A DNA stretch of 64,000 nucleotides from Halieaceae bacterium. GTDB lineage: Bacteria > Pseudomonadota > Gammaproteobacteria > Pseudomonadales > Halieaceae. Below the pieces are notes generated by a model. That model saw only the letters and a list, made by a program, of their open reading frames with translations, was not told the origin of the DNA and did no database searches. Made by a program: the position numbers and the translations under genes. The first letter of the stretch is position 1. Every line of letters begins with the position of its first letter. The DNA is taken from contig CACNSR010000001.1 in NCBI GenBank assembly GCA_902623175.1, positions 1 to 64,000 on the forward strand. Direction: 5' to 3'. Below, in pieces: positions 38,313-47,547 of the stretch.

Positions 38313-38837
38313 GTGAACGCCTCAGCGGGCGCGACGGCGCGCGACTATTTTTCATTGTTTCAGTTGGAGCCCGGTTTTGCGCTGGACAAGACGGCGCTTG
38401 AGAGGGCTTATCATGCCCTGCTGGCCCAGTTTCATCCAGACCGCTACGCGGGCAAACCCGAGGTTGAGCAGCGGGTTGCTGCGCAGCTTTGTGCTGACAT
38501 TAATAGCGGCTACCGCATTCTATCCGATGAGGTCTGCCGCGCCGAGTACCTGCTGCAGCAAGCAGGGGTTGATCTGGTCGCGGCGGAACGCGCGGGTGTG
38601 GAGTCTACTTTTCTGATGACTCAGATCAGTTTGCGAGAGCAACTCGAGGAGCTGGACCAGTCCGACAGCGCCGGCCGCCAGTCACTGACTGAAGAAATCG
38701 AGGGCCATTATGCGTTGAGCCGCAATCAATTTGCTCACACCTTCGCTGCCGATGCCTGCCTGGATGCAGCGCGTCATTGGCAGGAGATGTGCTATCTCTC
38801 CAAGCTGCTCAGCGAACCTAAGTTACGGGTGCGCTGA
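38313..38837 (+). CDS. hscB: Co-chaperone HscB
   Basis: 174 aa from GTG 38313, two bases after the iscA stop. J-domain with HPD in AQFHPDRYAGKP, then the helical C-terminal domain that binds IscU. Stimulates HscA ATPase and presents IscU to it. The alternative GTG at 38280 lies inside iscA and adds an unlikely Arg-rich lead. Confidence 0.93.
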   Translation: MNASAGATARDYFSLFQLEPGFALDKTALERAYHALLAQFHPDRYAGKPEVEQRVAAQLCADINSGYRILSDEVCRAEYLLQQAGVDLVAAERAGVESTFLMTQISLREQLEELDQSDSAGRQSLTEEIEGHYALSRNQFAHTFAADACLDAARHWQEMCYLSKLLSEPKLRVR

Positions 38838-38839
38838 CC

Positions 38840-40720
38840 ATGACGCTGTTACAGATCGCGGAACCCGGCTCCGCGCCTGAGATAAATACCGAACGCCGGA
38901 TCGGAGTGGGTATCGATCTGGGCACCACCAACAGCCTGATCGCGCACTTCGACGGTGCTGATCTGAATGTACTGGCGGGCGACACTGGGCAGGCATCACT
39001 GCCTTCGGTGGTGTATTACGGCGCATCGCAGACCTTGGTGGGTGCAGATGCAGAGCGCTATGCAAGCGCTGAACCCGGTAACACCATCGCCTCCGCTAAG
39101 AGAATGTTGGGTCGCTCGCGTGAGGAGTTTGAGGACGACCCCTACATACAGCTGGCCGCGGGCGAGGGGCTGGCCTTTGCCACAGATGCCGGTGCCAAGA
39201 CACCTGTTGAGGTTTCGGCAGCCATTCTCGCTGCGTTGAAGGGAAGGGCTGAGCCGCTATTGAGTGGACCCATTGTCGGTGCTGTCATTACGGTGCCCGC
39301 GTACTTCGACGATGCGCAACGGCAGGCCACCCGCCAAGCCGCTGAGCTGGCCGGCATCAAGGTGCTGCGCTTACTGAATGAGCCCACCGCTGCGGCGGTG
39401 GCTTATGGTCTCGATGAGCAGGCTGAGGAGTCATCCGTGTTGGCGGTGTATGACCTCGGCGGTGGCACCTTTGATATCTCACTGTTGCGCATGCGAGCGG
39501 GCTTGTTCGAGGTGCTTGCCACAGGGGGGGACAGTGCTCTGGGCGGCGATGATTTTGATCGCGCCCTGGCCGCCCATTTACTCGACGAGCTATCGATTGG
39601 TGAGCCCACAGTGGTGCAGCGACGGGTCGCACTGCGGCTTGCGCGGGACGCCAAAGAGCGCCTCAGTGAGTCAGCAATGGTCAACCTTGATGTGAAAGGA
39701 CTGGATGCAGCCACCAGCGAGATCACGGTATCTCGGTCGACATTGGAAACGCTACTTTCGCCCTACATCGAGCGCACACTCACCGCCTGCCGAAAGACCC
39801 TCGCAGACGCCAATGTCGATATCGTCGATCGCGTGGTGCTGGTAGGGGGGTCGACCCGCACGCCGGCTGTGCGACAGGCGGTCGCTGACTGCTTTGACCT
39901 GGAACCCCTGTGCAATCTTGATCCGGATCAGGTCGTGGCGATGGGTGCCGCTCGGCAGGCCGATATTCTAGTGGGTAACCGCCGGGGCGACGAAGCGCTG
40001 TTGCTCGATGTCATTCCGTTGTCGCTCGGCCTCGAGACTTACGGCGGGCTGGTAGAGCGCATTGTTAACCGTAACAGCACGATCCCCGTTGCACGGGCAC
40101 AGGAATTTACCACCGCCCGGGATGGCCAAACCGGGCTGGTCGTGCACGTGGTGCAGGGCGAGCGGGAGCGCGTGGAGGACTGTCGTTCCCTGGCCCGTTT
40201 TGAGTTGACGGGTATCCCGCCAATGGTCGCAGGTGCTGCCCGCATTGAGGTTACGTTCCAAGTCGATGCGGATGGCATTCTCGCAGTCTCGGCGGTGGAG
40301 CAACAAACTGGTGCCCGCAGTGAGATCGTGGTGAAACCGGCCTTTGGGTTGGGTGAAGCACAGATTACAGACATGCTGAAAGCAGGATACGAGCACGCCA
40401 GCGAGGACATGTTGGCGCGCCAGCTCGGTGAAGCGCGAGTTGAGGCTGAGGCCCTGCTCGACGGCCTCCTGGCCGCGATGACGGCCGACGGTGACCTTTT
40501 GTCCGCAGAAGAGACCGCTGCGCTCCAGTCCGATATGAAAAACCTCGAGACCGTGATGGCGGTTAACCAGCCTGATGATATCCGTGAGGCAACCGAGATT
40601 CTGGGCAAGGCAAGCGAGGTCTTTGCCGCACGCCGTATGGATCGCAGCATTCAAAAAGCGCTTCAGGGCGTCTCACTCTCGGAGCTTGAGTCCAATGTCG
40701 CAGAGGAATCCACGCCGTGA
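38840..40720 (+). CDS. hscA: Fe-S assembly Hsp70 chaperone HscA
   Basis: 626 aa. Actin-like ATPase: GVGIDLGTTNSLIAH (phosphate 1), VYDLGGGTFDISLLRM (phosphate 2), VVLVGGSTRTPAVRQ (adenosine). The substrate domain follows from about residue 395. Lacks the long C-terminal tail of DnaK, as expected for HscA. Releases the cluster from IscU. ATG 38840 lies two bases after the hscB stop. Confidence 0.96.
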   Translation: MTLLQIAEPGSAPEINTERRIGVGIDLGTTNSLIAHFDGADLNVLAGDTGQASLPSVVYYGASQTLVGADAERYASAEPGNTIASAKRMLGRSREEFEDDPYIQLAAGEGLAFATDAGAKTPVEVSAAILAALKGRAEPLLSGPIVGAVITVPAYFDDAQRQATRQAAELAGIKVLRLLNEPTAAAVAYGLDEQAEESSVLAVYDLGGGTFDISLLRMRAGLFEVLATGGDSALGGDDFDRALAAHLLDELSIGEPTVVQRRVALRLARDAKERLSESAMVNLDVKGLDAATSEITVSRSTLETLLSPYIERTLTACRKTLADANVDIVDRVVLVGGSTRTPAVRQAVADCFDLEPLCNLDPDQVVAMGAARQADILVGNRRGDEALLLDVIPLSLGLETYGGLVERIVNRNSTIPVARAQEFTTARDGQTGLVVHVVQGERERVEDCRSLARFELTGIPPMVAGAARIEVTFQVDADGILAVSAVEQQTGARSEIVVKPAFGLGEAQITDMLKAGYEHASEDMLARQLGEARVEAEALLDGLLAAMTADGDLLSAEETAALQSDMKNLETVMAVNQPDDIREATEILGKASEVFAARRMDRSIQKALQGVSLSELESNVAEESTP

Positions 40721-41055
40721 CAGAAATCGTTGTACTACCCCATCACGAGATCTGCCCCGAGGGGGCGGTGATTGAGGCCGAGCAGGGCGAGAGTGTGTGT
40801 GAAGCAATGTTGCGGAACGATATCGCCATGGAGCACGCCTGTGAAATGTCCTGTGCCTGTACGACGTGCCACGTCATCGTGCGCAAGGGCTTTGATTCGT
40901 TGGAAGAGGCCGATGAGCTCGAGGAGGACTATCTCGACAAAGCCTGGGGCCTGGAGCCCGAATCTCGGCTGTCCTGCCAGGCGCAGGTGGGTGATACCGA
41001 TCTGGTGGTCGAAATCCCGCGCTACACAATTAACCACGCCTCTGAGCGCCACTGA
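40717..41055 (+). CDS. fdx: ISC-type [2Fe-2S] ferredoxin
   Basis: 112 aa adrenodoxin-like ferredoxin. Ligands: three Cys in ACEMSCACTTCHV and the last in RLSCQAQVG. The GTG start overlaps the hscA stop (GTGA). Supplies electrons during cluster assembly. iscX, which follows fdx in enterobacteria, is absent. Confidence 0.95.
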   Translation: MTEIVVLPHHEICPEGAVIEAEQGESVCEAMLRNDIAMEHACEMSCACTTCHVIVRKGFDSLEEADELEEDYLDKAWGLEPESRLSCQAQVGDTDLVVEIPRYTINHASERH

Positions 41056-41085
41056 ATACGGTGCAATCGGGGTTGCATTGTTGCC

Positions 41086-41115
41086 ATGACACTAAGGGGT
41101 AAAACCCCTTATACT
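41086..41115 (+). promoter_or_regulatory. ndk promoter
   Basis: ATGACA and TATACT, each five of six consensus positions, with an 18-base spacer. Predicted start is near 41122, leaving a leader of about 47 bases to the ndk ATG. Confidence 0.6.
41093..41111. repeat. Perfect inverted repeat inside the ndk promoter spacer
   Basis: TAAGGGGT-AAA-ACCCCTTA, 8-bp arms and a 3-base centre, filling the space between -35 and -10. It could be an operator that blocks polymerase, or a hairpin ending the isc transcript. No T run follows, so the operator reading is as likely. Confidence 0.6.
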
Positions 41116-41124
41116 CCGCGCCCG

Positions 41125-41140
41125 CGAGGCAAGTGCCTCG
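41125..41140 (+). repeat. Palindrome in the ndk leader
   Basis: CGAGGCAAGTGCCTCG is an inverted repeat with a two-base centre, located within the first bases of the predicted ndk transcript. As RNA it would form a 5'-end hairpin (6 bp, 4-base loop), which can protect mRNA from 5'-dependent decay. Confidence 0.55.
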
Positions 41141-41168
41141 ATTCCATCAGTATAAATCGGAGAGCAAC

Positions 41169-41594
41169 ATGGCGGTGGAACGCACCTTATCGATTATCAA
41201 ACCCGATGCGGTAGGGAAAAACGTGATCGGCCAGATCATCGGCCGTTTTGAAGAGGCGGGACTGACCGTCGTCGCGGCCAAAATGCTGCATCTGTCGGAC
41301 AACCTCGCGGGTGGTTTTTACGCTGAGCACAAAGAGCGCCCCTTTTACCCGGATCTCGTCAAGTTCATGACTTCAGGACCAGTGGTTGTTCAGGTGTTAG
41401 AGGGTGAGGGTGCGATCGCGCGCAATCGCGAGCTGATGGGGGCAACGAATCCTCAAGAAGCCGACGCTGGCACCATTCGCGCTGACTTTGCTCAATCCAT
41501 CGATGCCAACGCGGTCCACGGTTCGGATTCCTCCGCTTCTGCTGAGCGTGAAATTGCCTACTTCTTTGCCTCAAGCGAGATCTGCCCACGCTGA
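41169..41594 (+). CDS. ndk: Nucleoside diphosphate kinase
   Basis: 141 aa. [17 protein letters not shown] opens the ferredoxin-like fold; the phosphohistidine is in [16 protein letters not shown]. Balances NTP and dNTP pools. ATG 41169 has GGAGAG upstream; the track start at 41133 lies in the leader. First gene of the ndk-rlmN series. Confidence 0.97.
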   Translation: MAVERTLSIIKPDAVGKNVIGQIIGRFEEAGLTVVAAKMLHLSDNLAGGFYAEHKERPFYPDLVKFMTSGPVVVQVLEGEGAIARNRELMGATNPQEADAGTIRADFAQSIDANAVHGSDSSASAEREIAYFFASSEICPR

Positions 41595-41597
41595 GGC

Positions 41598-42773
41598 ATG
41601 GCCGGCTCTGATGCCATGACCGCAGCAGACCAGCTCATCGCCACCGCACCGGTAACCAATCGGGTCAACCTGTTGGGTTTGACCCGGCAGCAGCTCGAGA
41701 CCTTTTTCACTGACCTCGGCGAGAAGCGATTTCGCGCTCAACAGGTCATGAAATGGATCCATCACCGCGGCGTGCGCGACTTTGAGGAGATGACAGACCT
41801 CAGTCAGGCACTCCGCACCCAGTTGGGGGATATTGCCGAGATCACACCACCGTCCATTGCCGAGCAGCGCGATTCCCAAGATGGCACCCGAAAGTGGGCC
41901 ATCGCGGTCGAGGGAGGCAGTCTGGTCGAGGCGGTGCTGATACCTGAGGGTGACCGCGCCACGCTGTGCGTGTCTTCTCAAGTGGGGTGCAGCCTAGACT
42001 GCACCTTTTGCTCCACCGGCAAGCAGGGCTTCCAACGGGATTTGACTGCGGCTGAGATCATCGGTCAGGTATGGCTGGCCATTAATTCCTACGATGCGTG
42101 GCAGTCCGGCAAGGGCCGAGTCGTGACCAATGTGGTCATGATGGGCATGGGCGAGCCACTGCTCAACTTCGATAACGTCGTGTCCGCCATGAACCTGATG
42201 TGTGACGATCTGGCCTACGGGCTCTCCAAGCGCAAGGTAACGCTGTCGACATCGGGAGTGGTGCCCAATCTGGATCGGCTCGCTGAGTGGGCAGACGTCA
42301 GTTTGGCCGTATCGCTTCATGCACCCAATGACGCGCTGCGTGATCAGATCGTACCTATTAACCGGAAATATCCCATCGCCCGGTTGCTGGCCTCCGCCAA
42401 AGCTTATTTGGATGCGCAACCGGACAAAAAACGAGTGGTGACCATCGAGTACACCTTGCTCGCAGGTGTCAATGACAGTGCCGGCCAGGCGCGAGAGCTC
42501 GCCACCTTGTTGAATGACTATCCCTGTAAGATCAACCTCATTCCCTTTAACGATTTCCCCAATTCGGGTTATCGACGACCCAGCGGCAATGCCGTCAGTC
42601 GGTTTTGGCAGGTGCTGACCGATGCCGGTTTTGTGGTGACCGTGAGAACGACCCGGGGCGATGACATTGACGCGGCCTGTGGCCAGCTGGTGGGTGAGGT
42701 TGTAGACCGGACCCGGCGTGCAGAGCGTTACCGGGCCGGACGCGGCGATCACAGCCTGTTGGAATCAAGCTGA
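41598..42773 (+). CDS. rlmN: Dual-specificity 23S rRNA/tRNA adenine-C2 methyltransferase RlmN
   Basis: 391 aa radical-SAM enzyme that methylates C2 of A2503 in 23S rRNA and A37 in tRNA. The cluster motif CxxxCxxC is in [15 protein letters not shown]. The relay cysteines of the family are present: one in the region before [15 protein letters not shown] and the last within it. [19 protein letters not shown] is the usual N-terminal HhH-like part. Three bases follow the ndk stop. A few extra N-terminal residues come from using the first ATG; ATG 41616 is possible. Confidence 0.95.
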   Translation: MAGSDAMTAADQLIATAPVTNRVNLLGLTRQQLETFFTDLGEKRFRAQQVMKWIHHRGVRDFEEMTDLSQALRTQLGDIAEITPPSIAEQRDSQDGTRKWAIAVEGGSLVEAVLIPEGDRATLCVSSQVGCSLDCTFCSTGKQGFQRDLTAAEIIGQVWLAINSYDAWQSGKGRVVTNVVMMGMGEPLLNFDNVVSAMNLMCDDLAYGLSKRKVTLSTSGVVPNLDRLAEWADVSLAVSLHAPNDALRDQIVPINRKYPIARLLASAKAYLDAQPDKKRVVTIEYTLLAGVNDSAGQARELATLLNDYPCKINLIPFNDFPNSGYRRPSGNAVSRFWQVLTDAGFVVTVRTTRGDDIDAACGQLVGEVVDRTRRAERYRAGRGDHSLLESS

Positions 42774-42776
42774 TGA

Positions 42777-43217
42777 AAGCGTGCGGCCTTTTTGTACTAC
42801 TGAGGGCGCTTTATCGAGGCGGAGCGCGAGTTTTATCGCGTGACGGAAGACACGCTCTAAAGCGGTCGTCCCATGGCGTTTGTGAATTTGGGGTTCAGTC
42901 GGCTGCAGTTAGAGGACGACGCGGGCGCCGAGGTGGCCTTTACACGGGCCCTGTCGATGGATCGACGCAAATCGGTGGCGCTTTTGGAGATGGGTTTTCT
43001 GCGTCTCGAAGCGGGTGATACTAATGAAGCTGCGCGGTATCATGGCACCCACAGGACGGTCTCTCCACAGCAATCGCCGCGGGGGCTGCTACTCGGTCTG
43101 GAAATCGCCGCTCTAACAGGCGACCAGGATCCGCTGGGTGGTTATGAGTTGGCATTGCGCAATCTGTACTCGGATTCTCTAGAGTACAGGGTCTGGATGG
43201 AGCGTCAGAGTCGATAA
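42777..43217 (+). pseudogene. pilF: Decayed pilF/pilW (type IV pilus assembly TPR lipoprotein)
   Basis: One frame, directly after the rlmN stop, gives recognisable PilF sequence interrupted by stops. AAFLYY, then TGA (42801), GRFIEAEREFYRVTEDTL, then TAA (42858), SGRPMAFVNLGFSRLQL, and on to the normal C-terminus (LYSDSLEYRVWMERQ). The second stop stands where PilF has the Tyr of a DPLY-type motif. The N-terminal half, with lipoprotein signal and first TPRs, is entirely missing. Location between rlmN and ispG is the conserved pilF slot. A short protein from ATG 42873 (114 aa) is still open but lacks signal peptide and half the TPRs. PilF helps assemble the PilQ secretin, so piliation by this route should be lost. 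Confidence 0.82.
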
Positions 43218-43259
43218 CGAGTATCTGGTCTGAGAACCGGATGCATGAGGACAGTGGCC

Positions 43260-44387
43260 ATGAACCAGCCTTCACCCATAAAGCGCCGCGTAAGTAGACA
43301 GATTCAGGTGGGTAACGTGCCGATTGGCGGCGATGCCCCTATCGCCGTGCAGAGCATGACCAACACCGAGACCTGCGACGTTGAGGCAACAGTCTCACAG
43401 ATCAATGCCATCGCAGCAGCCGGTGCAGATTTGGTCAGGGTATCCGTGCCCAGCATGGAGGCTGCCGAGGCCTTCAAGGAGATTCGCCTCAGAGCCGGTG
43501 TCCCACTAGTGGCGGATATTCACTTCGATCACAAAATTGCGCTCAAGGTCGCCCAGTATGGTGTCGACTGTCTGCGTATCAATCCCGGCAACATTGGTCG
43601 CGAGGCCAAGGTCAAAGAGGTCATGGCGGCGTGCCAGGATCGTGGTATCCCGATTCGTATCGGTGTGAATGCGGGCTCTCTGGGTAAGGAGCTACTGCGC
43701 AAGTATCCCGAGCCGAATGCCGACGCGCTGGTGGAGTCCGCGCTGAGAAATGTGGAGATACTGGATCGCCACGATTTTCAGGATTTCAAGGTGAGCGTTA
43801 AGGCGTCGGAGGTCTTCATGGCGGTAGAGGCCTATCGCAAGCTGGCCGAGCAAATTGAACAGCCGCTGCATTTGGGTATTACCGAGGCCGGCGGCATGCG
43901 CGGTGGCACCGTAAAGTCTGCGGTGGGGATCGGCATGCTGTTGATGGAAGGTATTGGCGATACCATCCGCATCTCACTCGCCGCGGACCCGGTGGAAGAG
44001 ATCAAGGTGGGTTTTGAAATCTTAAAGAGCCTGAAACTGCGTACCAATGGCATTAATTTCATTGCCTGCCCCAGCTGCTCGCGTCAGAACTTCGATGTCA
44101 TTAGCACCATGAACGAACTAGAGAATCGTCTTGAGGATGTGCGCACACCCATGGACGTGGCGGTGATCGGTTGTATCGTCAATGGCCCGGGCGAAGCACG
44201 GGAGGCGGATGTTGGCTTGACGGGTGCCACGCCTAATAATCTGATCTATATCTCTGGAGAGCCCGACCACAAAGTCAGCAACCAGGAATTTGTCGACCAT
44301 CTTGAATCGGTGATTCGCGATCGCGCAGAGGCCCTTGAAGTCGCGCGCTCGGAACGGGAAGCCAATATCATCTCCAGCACCCACTGA
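43260..44387 (+). CDS. ispG: 4-hydroxy-3-methylbut-2-en-1-yl diphosphate synthase (flavodoxin)
   Basis: 375 aa [4Fe-4S] enzyme of the MEP isoprenoid pathway, turning MEcPP into HMBPP; isoprenoids feed carotenoids and the bacteriochlorophyll tail. TIM-barrel part begins [16 protein letters not shown]. Cluster ligands: two Cys in [11 protein letters not shown], one in [10 protein letters not shown]. The ATG at 43260 has GAGGA eight bases upstream. rodZ, usually between pilF and ispG, is missing. Confidence 0.96.
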   Translation: MNQPSPIKRRVSRQIQVGNVPIGGDAPIAVQSMTNTETCDVEATVSQINAIAAAGADLVRVSVPSMEAAEAFKEIRLRAGVPLVADIHFDHKIALKVAQYGVDCLRINPGNIGREAKVKEVMAACQDRGIPIRIGVNAGSLGKELLRKYPEPNADALVESALRNVEILDRHDFQDFKVSVKASEVFMAVEAYRKLAEQIEQPLHLGITEAGGMRGGTVKSAVGIGMLLMEGIGDTIRISLAADPVEEIKVGFEILKSLKLRTNGINFIACPSCSRQNFDVISTMNELENRLEDVRTPMDVAVIGCIVNGPGEAREADVGLTGATPNNLIYISGEPDHKVSNQEFVDHLESVIRDRAEALEVARSEREANIISSTH

Positions 44388-44397
44388 CGGCCGCATC

Positions 44398-45678
44398 ATG
44401 ACAACTTTCCGAGCGATACGCGGGATGGTCGATATCCTGCCCGAGGACACCCCGCTGTGGCAGTCAATGGAGACGGCCGCGCTCGAGGTATTGTCGAGCT
44501 ATGGCTACGCCGAGATCCGTTTACCCATTCTGGAGCCGACGGATCTGTTTGCCCGCTCCATCGGCGAGGTCACCGATATCGTCGAAAAAGAGATGTACAG
44601 CTTTGCTGATCGCAATGACGACAGCGTGACGTTGCGTCCGGAGGGCACGGCGGGGTGCGTTAGGGCAGTGGTTCAGCACAACCTTGCAATGACGCCTCAG
44701 CGCCTGTGGTACATAGGACCGATGTTTCGCTACGAGCGACCCCAAAAAGGCCGCCAGCGCCAGTTTCATCAGCTGGGTGTTGAGGCATTTGGCGTGGTAA
44801 CACCCGATCAGGACGCTGAGCTGGTCGCGCTGAGTCGGCAGTTATGGCGACGACTTGGGTTGGACGGCGCCCTGCAGTTGGAGATCAACAGCATTGGTTC
44901 TGCAGCGGATCGCGCACGCTACCGGGAGGCCCTGGTGGGCTATCTCGGCGAACATCGTGACAGCCTGGATGAAGACAGCCAGCGCCGCTTAGAGACTAAC
45001 CCGCTCCGCATTCTCGACAGCAAGAGCCCGGACACTCAGGCCGTGCTTGTTTCGGCTCCGGTGCTCTCTGATTATCTCGATGCCGAGACGAAAGCTGAAT
45101 TTGCCGACTTACTCAGCCAGCTAGATGCGCTCGGTATTGCCTATGTCGTCAATCCTAGACTGGTACGCGGCCTCGATTACTACAACAAAACGGTATTTGA
45201 ATGGACCACTGAGCATCTTGGAGCGCAGAGCACCGTGTGCGGCGGCGGTCGGTATGACACGCTGGTATCGATGTTTGGCGGAAAAGAGACGCCGGCAGCC
45301 GGCTTTGCCGTGGGTCTCGAACGACTGATCTTGCTCATGCAGGCATTGGATATTAAAGTCTCGGCCCCAGCGGACCTGTACGTGGTTACGTCAGACGATT
45401 CTGCCTACCGACACAGCCTGCCACGGCTGGATGCTTTGCGTCGGCAGTTCCCGGATCTTGATGTGGTGCAGCACCTTGGTGGTGGCAGCTTCAAGAGCCA
45501 GTTCAAGCGTGCTGATAAAAGTGGCGCTGCGTGGGCGCTGGTTTATGGTGCCGCCGAAGTAGCAAACAACCAGGTGACGCTTAAGCCCTTGCGGGCAGAA
45601 GCTGAGCAACAGACCATAGCGGATGCCGAGCTGGAGTCATTTCTGGCCCGCTATCTCGCGGCAGCACAAAGCGCCTGA
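44398..45678 (+). CDS. hisS: Histidyl-tRNA synthetase
   Basis: 426 aa class II synthetase from ATG 44398 (the track start lies inside ispG). Motif 1 region around SYGYAEIRLPILEPTDLF, motif 2 in GPMFRYERPQKGRQRQFHQ, HisRS signature RGLDYYNKTVFEW, motif 3 in AAGFAVGLERL, then the anticodon-binding domain. Confidence 0.96.
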   Translation: MTTFRAIRGMVDILPEDTPLWQSMETAALEVLSSYGYAEIRLPILEPTDLFARSIGEVTDIVEKEMYSFADRNDDSVTLRPEGTAGCVRAVVQHNLAMTPQRLWYIGPMFRYERPQKGRQRQFHQLGVEAFGVVTPDQDAELVALSRQLWRRLGLDGALQLEINSIGSAADRARYREALVGYLGEHRDSLDEDSQRRLETNPLRILDSKSPDTQAVLVSAPVLSDYLDAETKAEFADLLSQLDALGIAYVVNPRLVRGLDYYNKTVFEWTTEHLGAQSTVCGGGRYDTLVSMFGGKETPAAGFAVGLERLILLMQALDIKVSAPADLYVVTSDDSAYRHSLPRLDALRRQFPDLDVVQHLGGGSFKSQFKRADKSGAAWALVYGAAEVANNQVTLKPLRAEAEQQTIADAELESFLARYLAAAQSA

Positions 45679-45693
45679 TAAAAGGAGTCGCGC

Positions 45694-46371
45694 GTGGCAG
45701 AACATATGCAGGACGAAGCGGATCTCGAGGCCCTAAAACGGTGGTGGGACGAGAACGGCAAAGGCATCGTTGCCGCGGTGGTAATGGCCGTGCTGGGAAC
45801 GGTGGGCTGGCAGCAGTATCAGCAACTCACTGTCTCCAAAGCAGAGGCTGCATCAGATCTCTATGCCAGTATGCTCCTCATCCAGCGCGAAGGGGATGAT
45901 CCCGAGCAGTTGGCGGCGCTGGCAGCGCAATTAAAAGAAAGGCACAGAGGATCCACTTATGCGCGATTCGGTGCCATGCTGGAAGCGCGCGTGGCCGTCG
46001 AGGCCGGTGATCTCGCTGCCGCGGAGTCCGCATTGCGATGGGCGCTGTCCGCCGGCGACACACGCTCTGATATTGGGCAGCTAATTCAGCTACGGTTGGC
46101 GCGGGTTATCGCAGCCGAGGGTCAGGAAACCGAGGCGCTGGCGATACTCTCGCAGGGGAGCGACGCCTATCCGGTGGCCTATGCGCAGGCAGAGGGCGAT
46201 ATCCACTTGGCAGCGGGCCGCACGGATGATGCGTTGACGGCGTATCGCGAGGGCCGCGATCTGGCCACAGAGCTCGGTCAGTACAGCGTTGTACTCGATA
46301 ACAAGGTACGCACGCTCGAGACTCGCCTACCCGCCTCACCTGAGGCTGACGTCGCCGAGGATGCTAGTTGA
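45694..46371 (+). CDS. yfgM: YfgM-like ancillary SecYEG translocon subunit
   Basis: 225 aa, GTG start with AAAAGGAG upstream. Cytoplasmic lead, one membrane span (GIVAAVVMAVLGTVGWQQY) and a periplasmic TPR-like domain of short alanine-rich helices. In E. coli YfgM joins PpiD at SecYEG and helps secreted proteins fold. Stop overlaps the bamB ATG. Confidence 0.88.
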   Translation: MAEHMQDEADLEALKRWWDENGKGIVAAVVMAVLGTVGWQQYQQLTVSKAEAASDLYASMLLIQREGDDPEQLAALAAQLKERHRGSTYARFGAMLEARVAVEAGDLAAAESALRWALSAGDTRSDIGQLIQLRLARVIAAEGQETEALAILSQGSDAYPVAYAQAEGDIHLAAGRTDDALTAYREGRDLATELGQYSVVLDNKVRTLETRLPASPEADVAEDAS

Positions 46372-47543
46372 TGAAACTGCTCATGCGCATAGTGCTGGTG
46401 ATGAGTTTTGCGCTCAGTGCAGGCTGTAGCACGATTACGGGTTGGTTCAGCGACGATGATTTTGATCCACGTGAGCCCGTTGAACTGCAGAAAATCGACG
46501 AACAGGTCAAACTCAAAAGCCGCTGGTCCCGCGGGGTCGGTGATGGCCAGGGTGAAGGCCTCTACAAAATCAATCCCATCCTCGTGAATGACAGCATTTA
46601 TGTTGCCTCCTCCGAGGGCAAGCTCGCCTCGGTCGATGCTGAGACGGGCCGGGTGCGCTGGAAAAGTAATCTCGATTTGGCATTGTCTGGCGGTGTAGGG
46701 CACCACGGGGACTCCATTTTTGTCGGCGCCTCGGAAGGACTGGTCATACGCCTGTCCGCCGATAGCGGTAAGGAAATCTGGCGCGCTGTGGTGTCGGGTG
46801 AGGTGCTGGCGGCGCCTCAGGGTGATGGTCGCTATGTGGTGGCCCAGACCTATGACGGCAAGCTGAGGGGTTTCGATTACCAGACCGGTGAAACCCGTTG
46901 GACCTACACCAGCGATGTCCCCGTGCTGACCCTGCGCGGTACCGGCACGCCGATGATTCTTGGCGACAACGCGATCGCCGGCTTCGCCGACGGAAAGTTG
47001 ATCGCCGTCAATCTGCGCTCGGGCAATGTGGCTTGGGAGTCCCGGGTGGCGATTCCTCAGGGCCGATCTGAAATCGAGCGCATTGTTGATATCGATGGAT
47101 CTATGGCGCTTCAAGGCAACGAACTGTATGTCGCGAGCTATCAAGGCCGCTTGGCGGCCATCGATACGCGCTCCGGTCGGCGGCTCTGGCAGCGAAATGT
47201 GTCGTCGGTATCGGGTGTCGGCGTGGGCTTTGGCAACGTCTACGTCGCTGACGACGATGGCACCGTGAGTGCGTTCCTGCGCAATGGGCAGGGAGTACGC
47301 TGGCAGAATATCGATCTAGGGTTCCGCGAGTTGTCGCGACCGACGCCGGTGAACAGCTACGTGGCAACGGTTGATTTCGAGGGGTACCTGCATCTGCTAT
47401 CGCAAGTCGATGGAGAAATCGTTGGCCGTGCCAAGGTCGATTCAAAGGGCGCGCGAGCCGACATGATCGCGCAGGGCAACCGTCTGTTTGTCTACACCAA
47501 CGACGGTGCCTTAAAAGCCTACGACGTCGAAGCGCGAAACTGA
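46371..47543 (+). CDS. bamB: Outer membrane protein assembly factor BamB
   Basis: 390 aa lipoprotein with lipobox LSAGC at residues 15-19. The mature part is an eight-bladed PQQ-like beta-propeller with repeated blade ends such as AETGRVRWK, ADSGKEIW, YQTGETRW and DTRSGRRLWQ. Works with BamA in beta-barrel insertion. ATG 46371 overlaps the yfgM stop by one base. Confidence 0.95.
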   Translation: MKLLMRIVLVMSFALSAGCSTITGWFSDDDFDPREPVELQKIDEQVKLKSRWSRGVGDGQGEGLYKINPILVNDSIYVASSEGKLASVDAETGRVRWKSNLDLALSGGVGHHGDSIFVGASEGLVIRLSADSGKEIWRAVVSGEVLAAPQGDGRYVVAQTYDGKLRGFDYQTGETRWTYTSDVPVLTLRGTGTPMILGDNAIAGFADGKLIAVNLRSGNVAWESRVAIPQGRSEIERIVDIDGSMALQGNELYVASYQGRLAAIDTRSGRRLWQRNVSSVSGVGVGFGNVYVADDDGTVSAFLRNGQGVRWQNIDLGFRELSRPTPVNSYVATVDFEGYLHLLSQVDGEIVGRAKVDSKGARADMIAQGNRLFVYTNDGALKAYDVEARN

Positions 47544-47547
47544 CATC

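Noticed and set aside
42773-43018. 81-aa ORF after rlmN
   Set aside because: Wrong frame relative to the recognisable PilF remnant; Arg/Gly-rich shadow.
46278-47144. 288-aa minus-strand ORF opposite bamB
   Set aside because: Antisense shadow of bamB/yfgM with no domain features or ribosome site.
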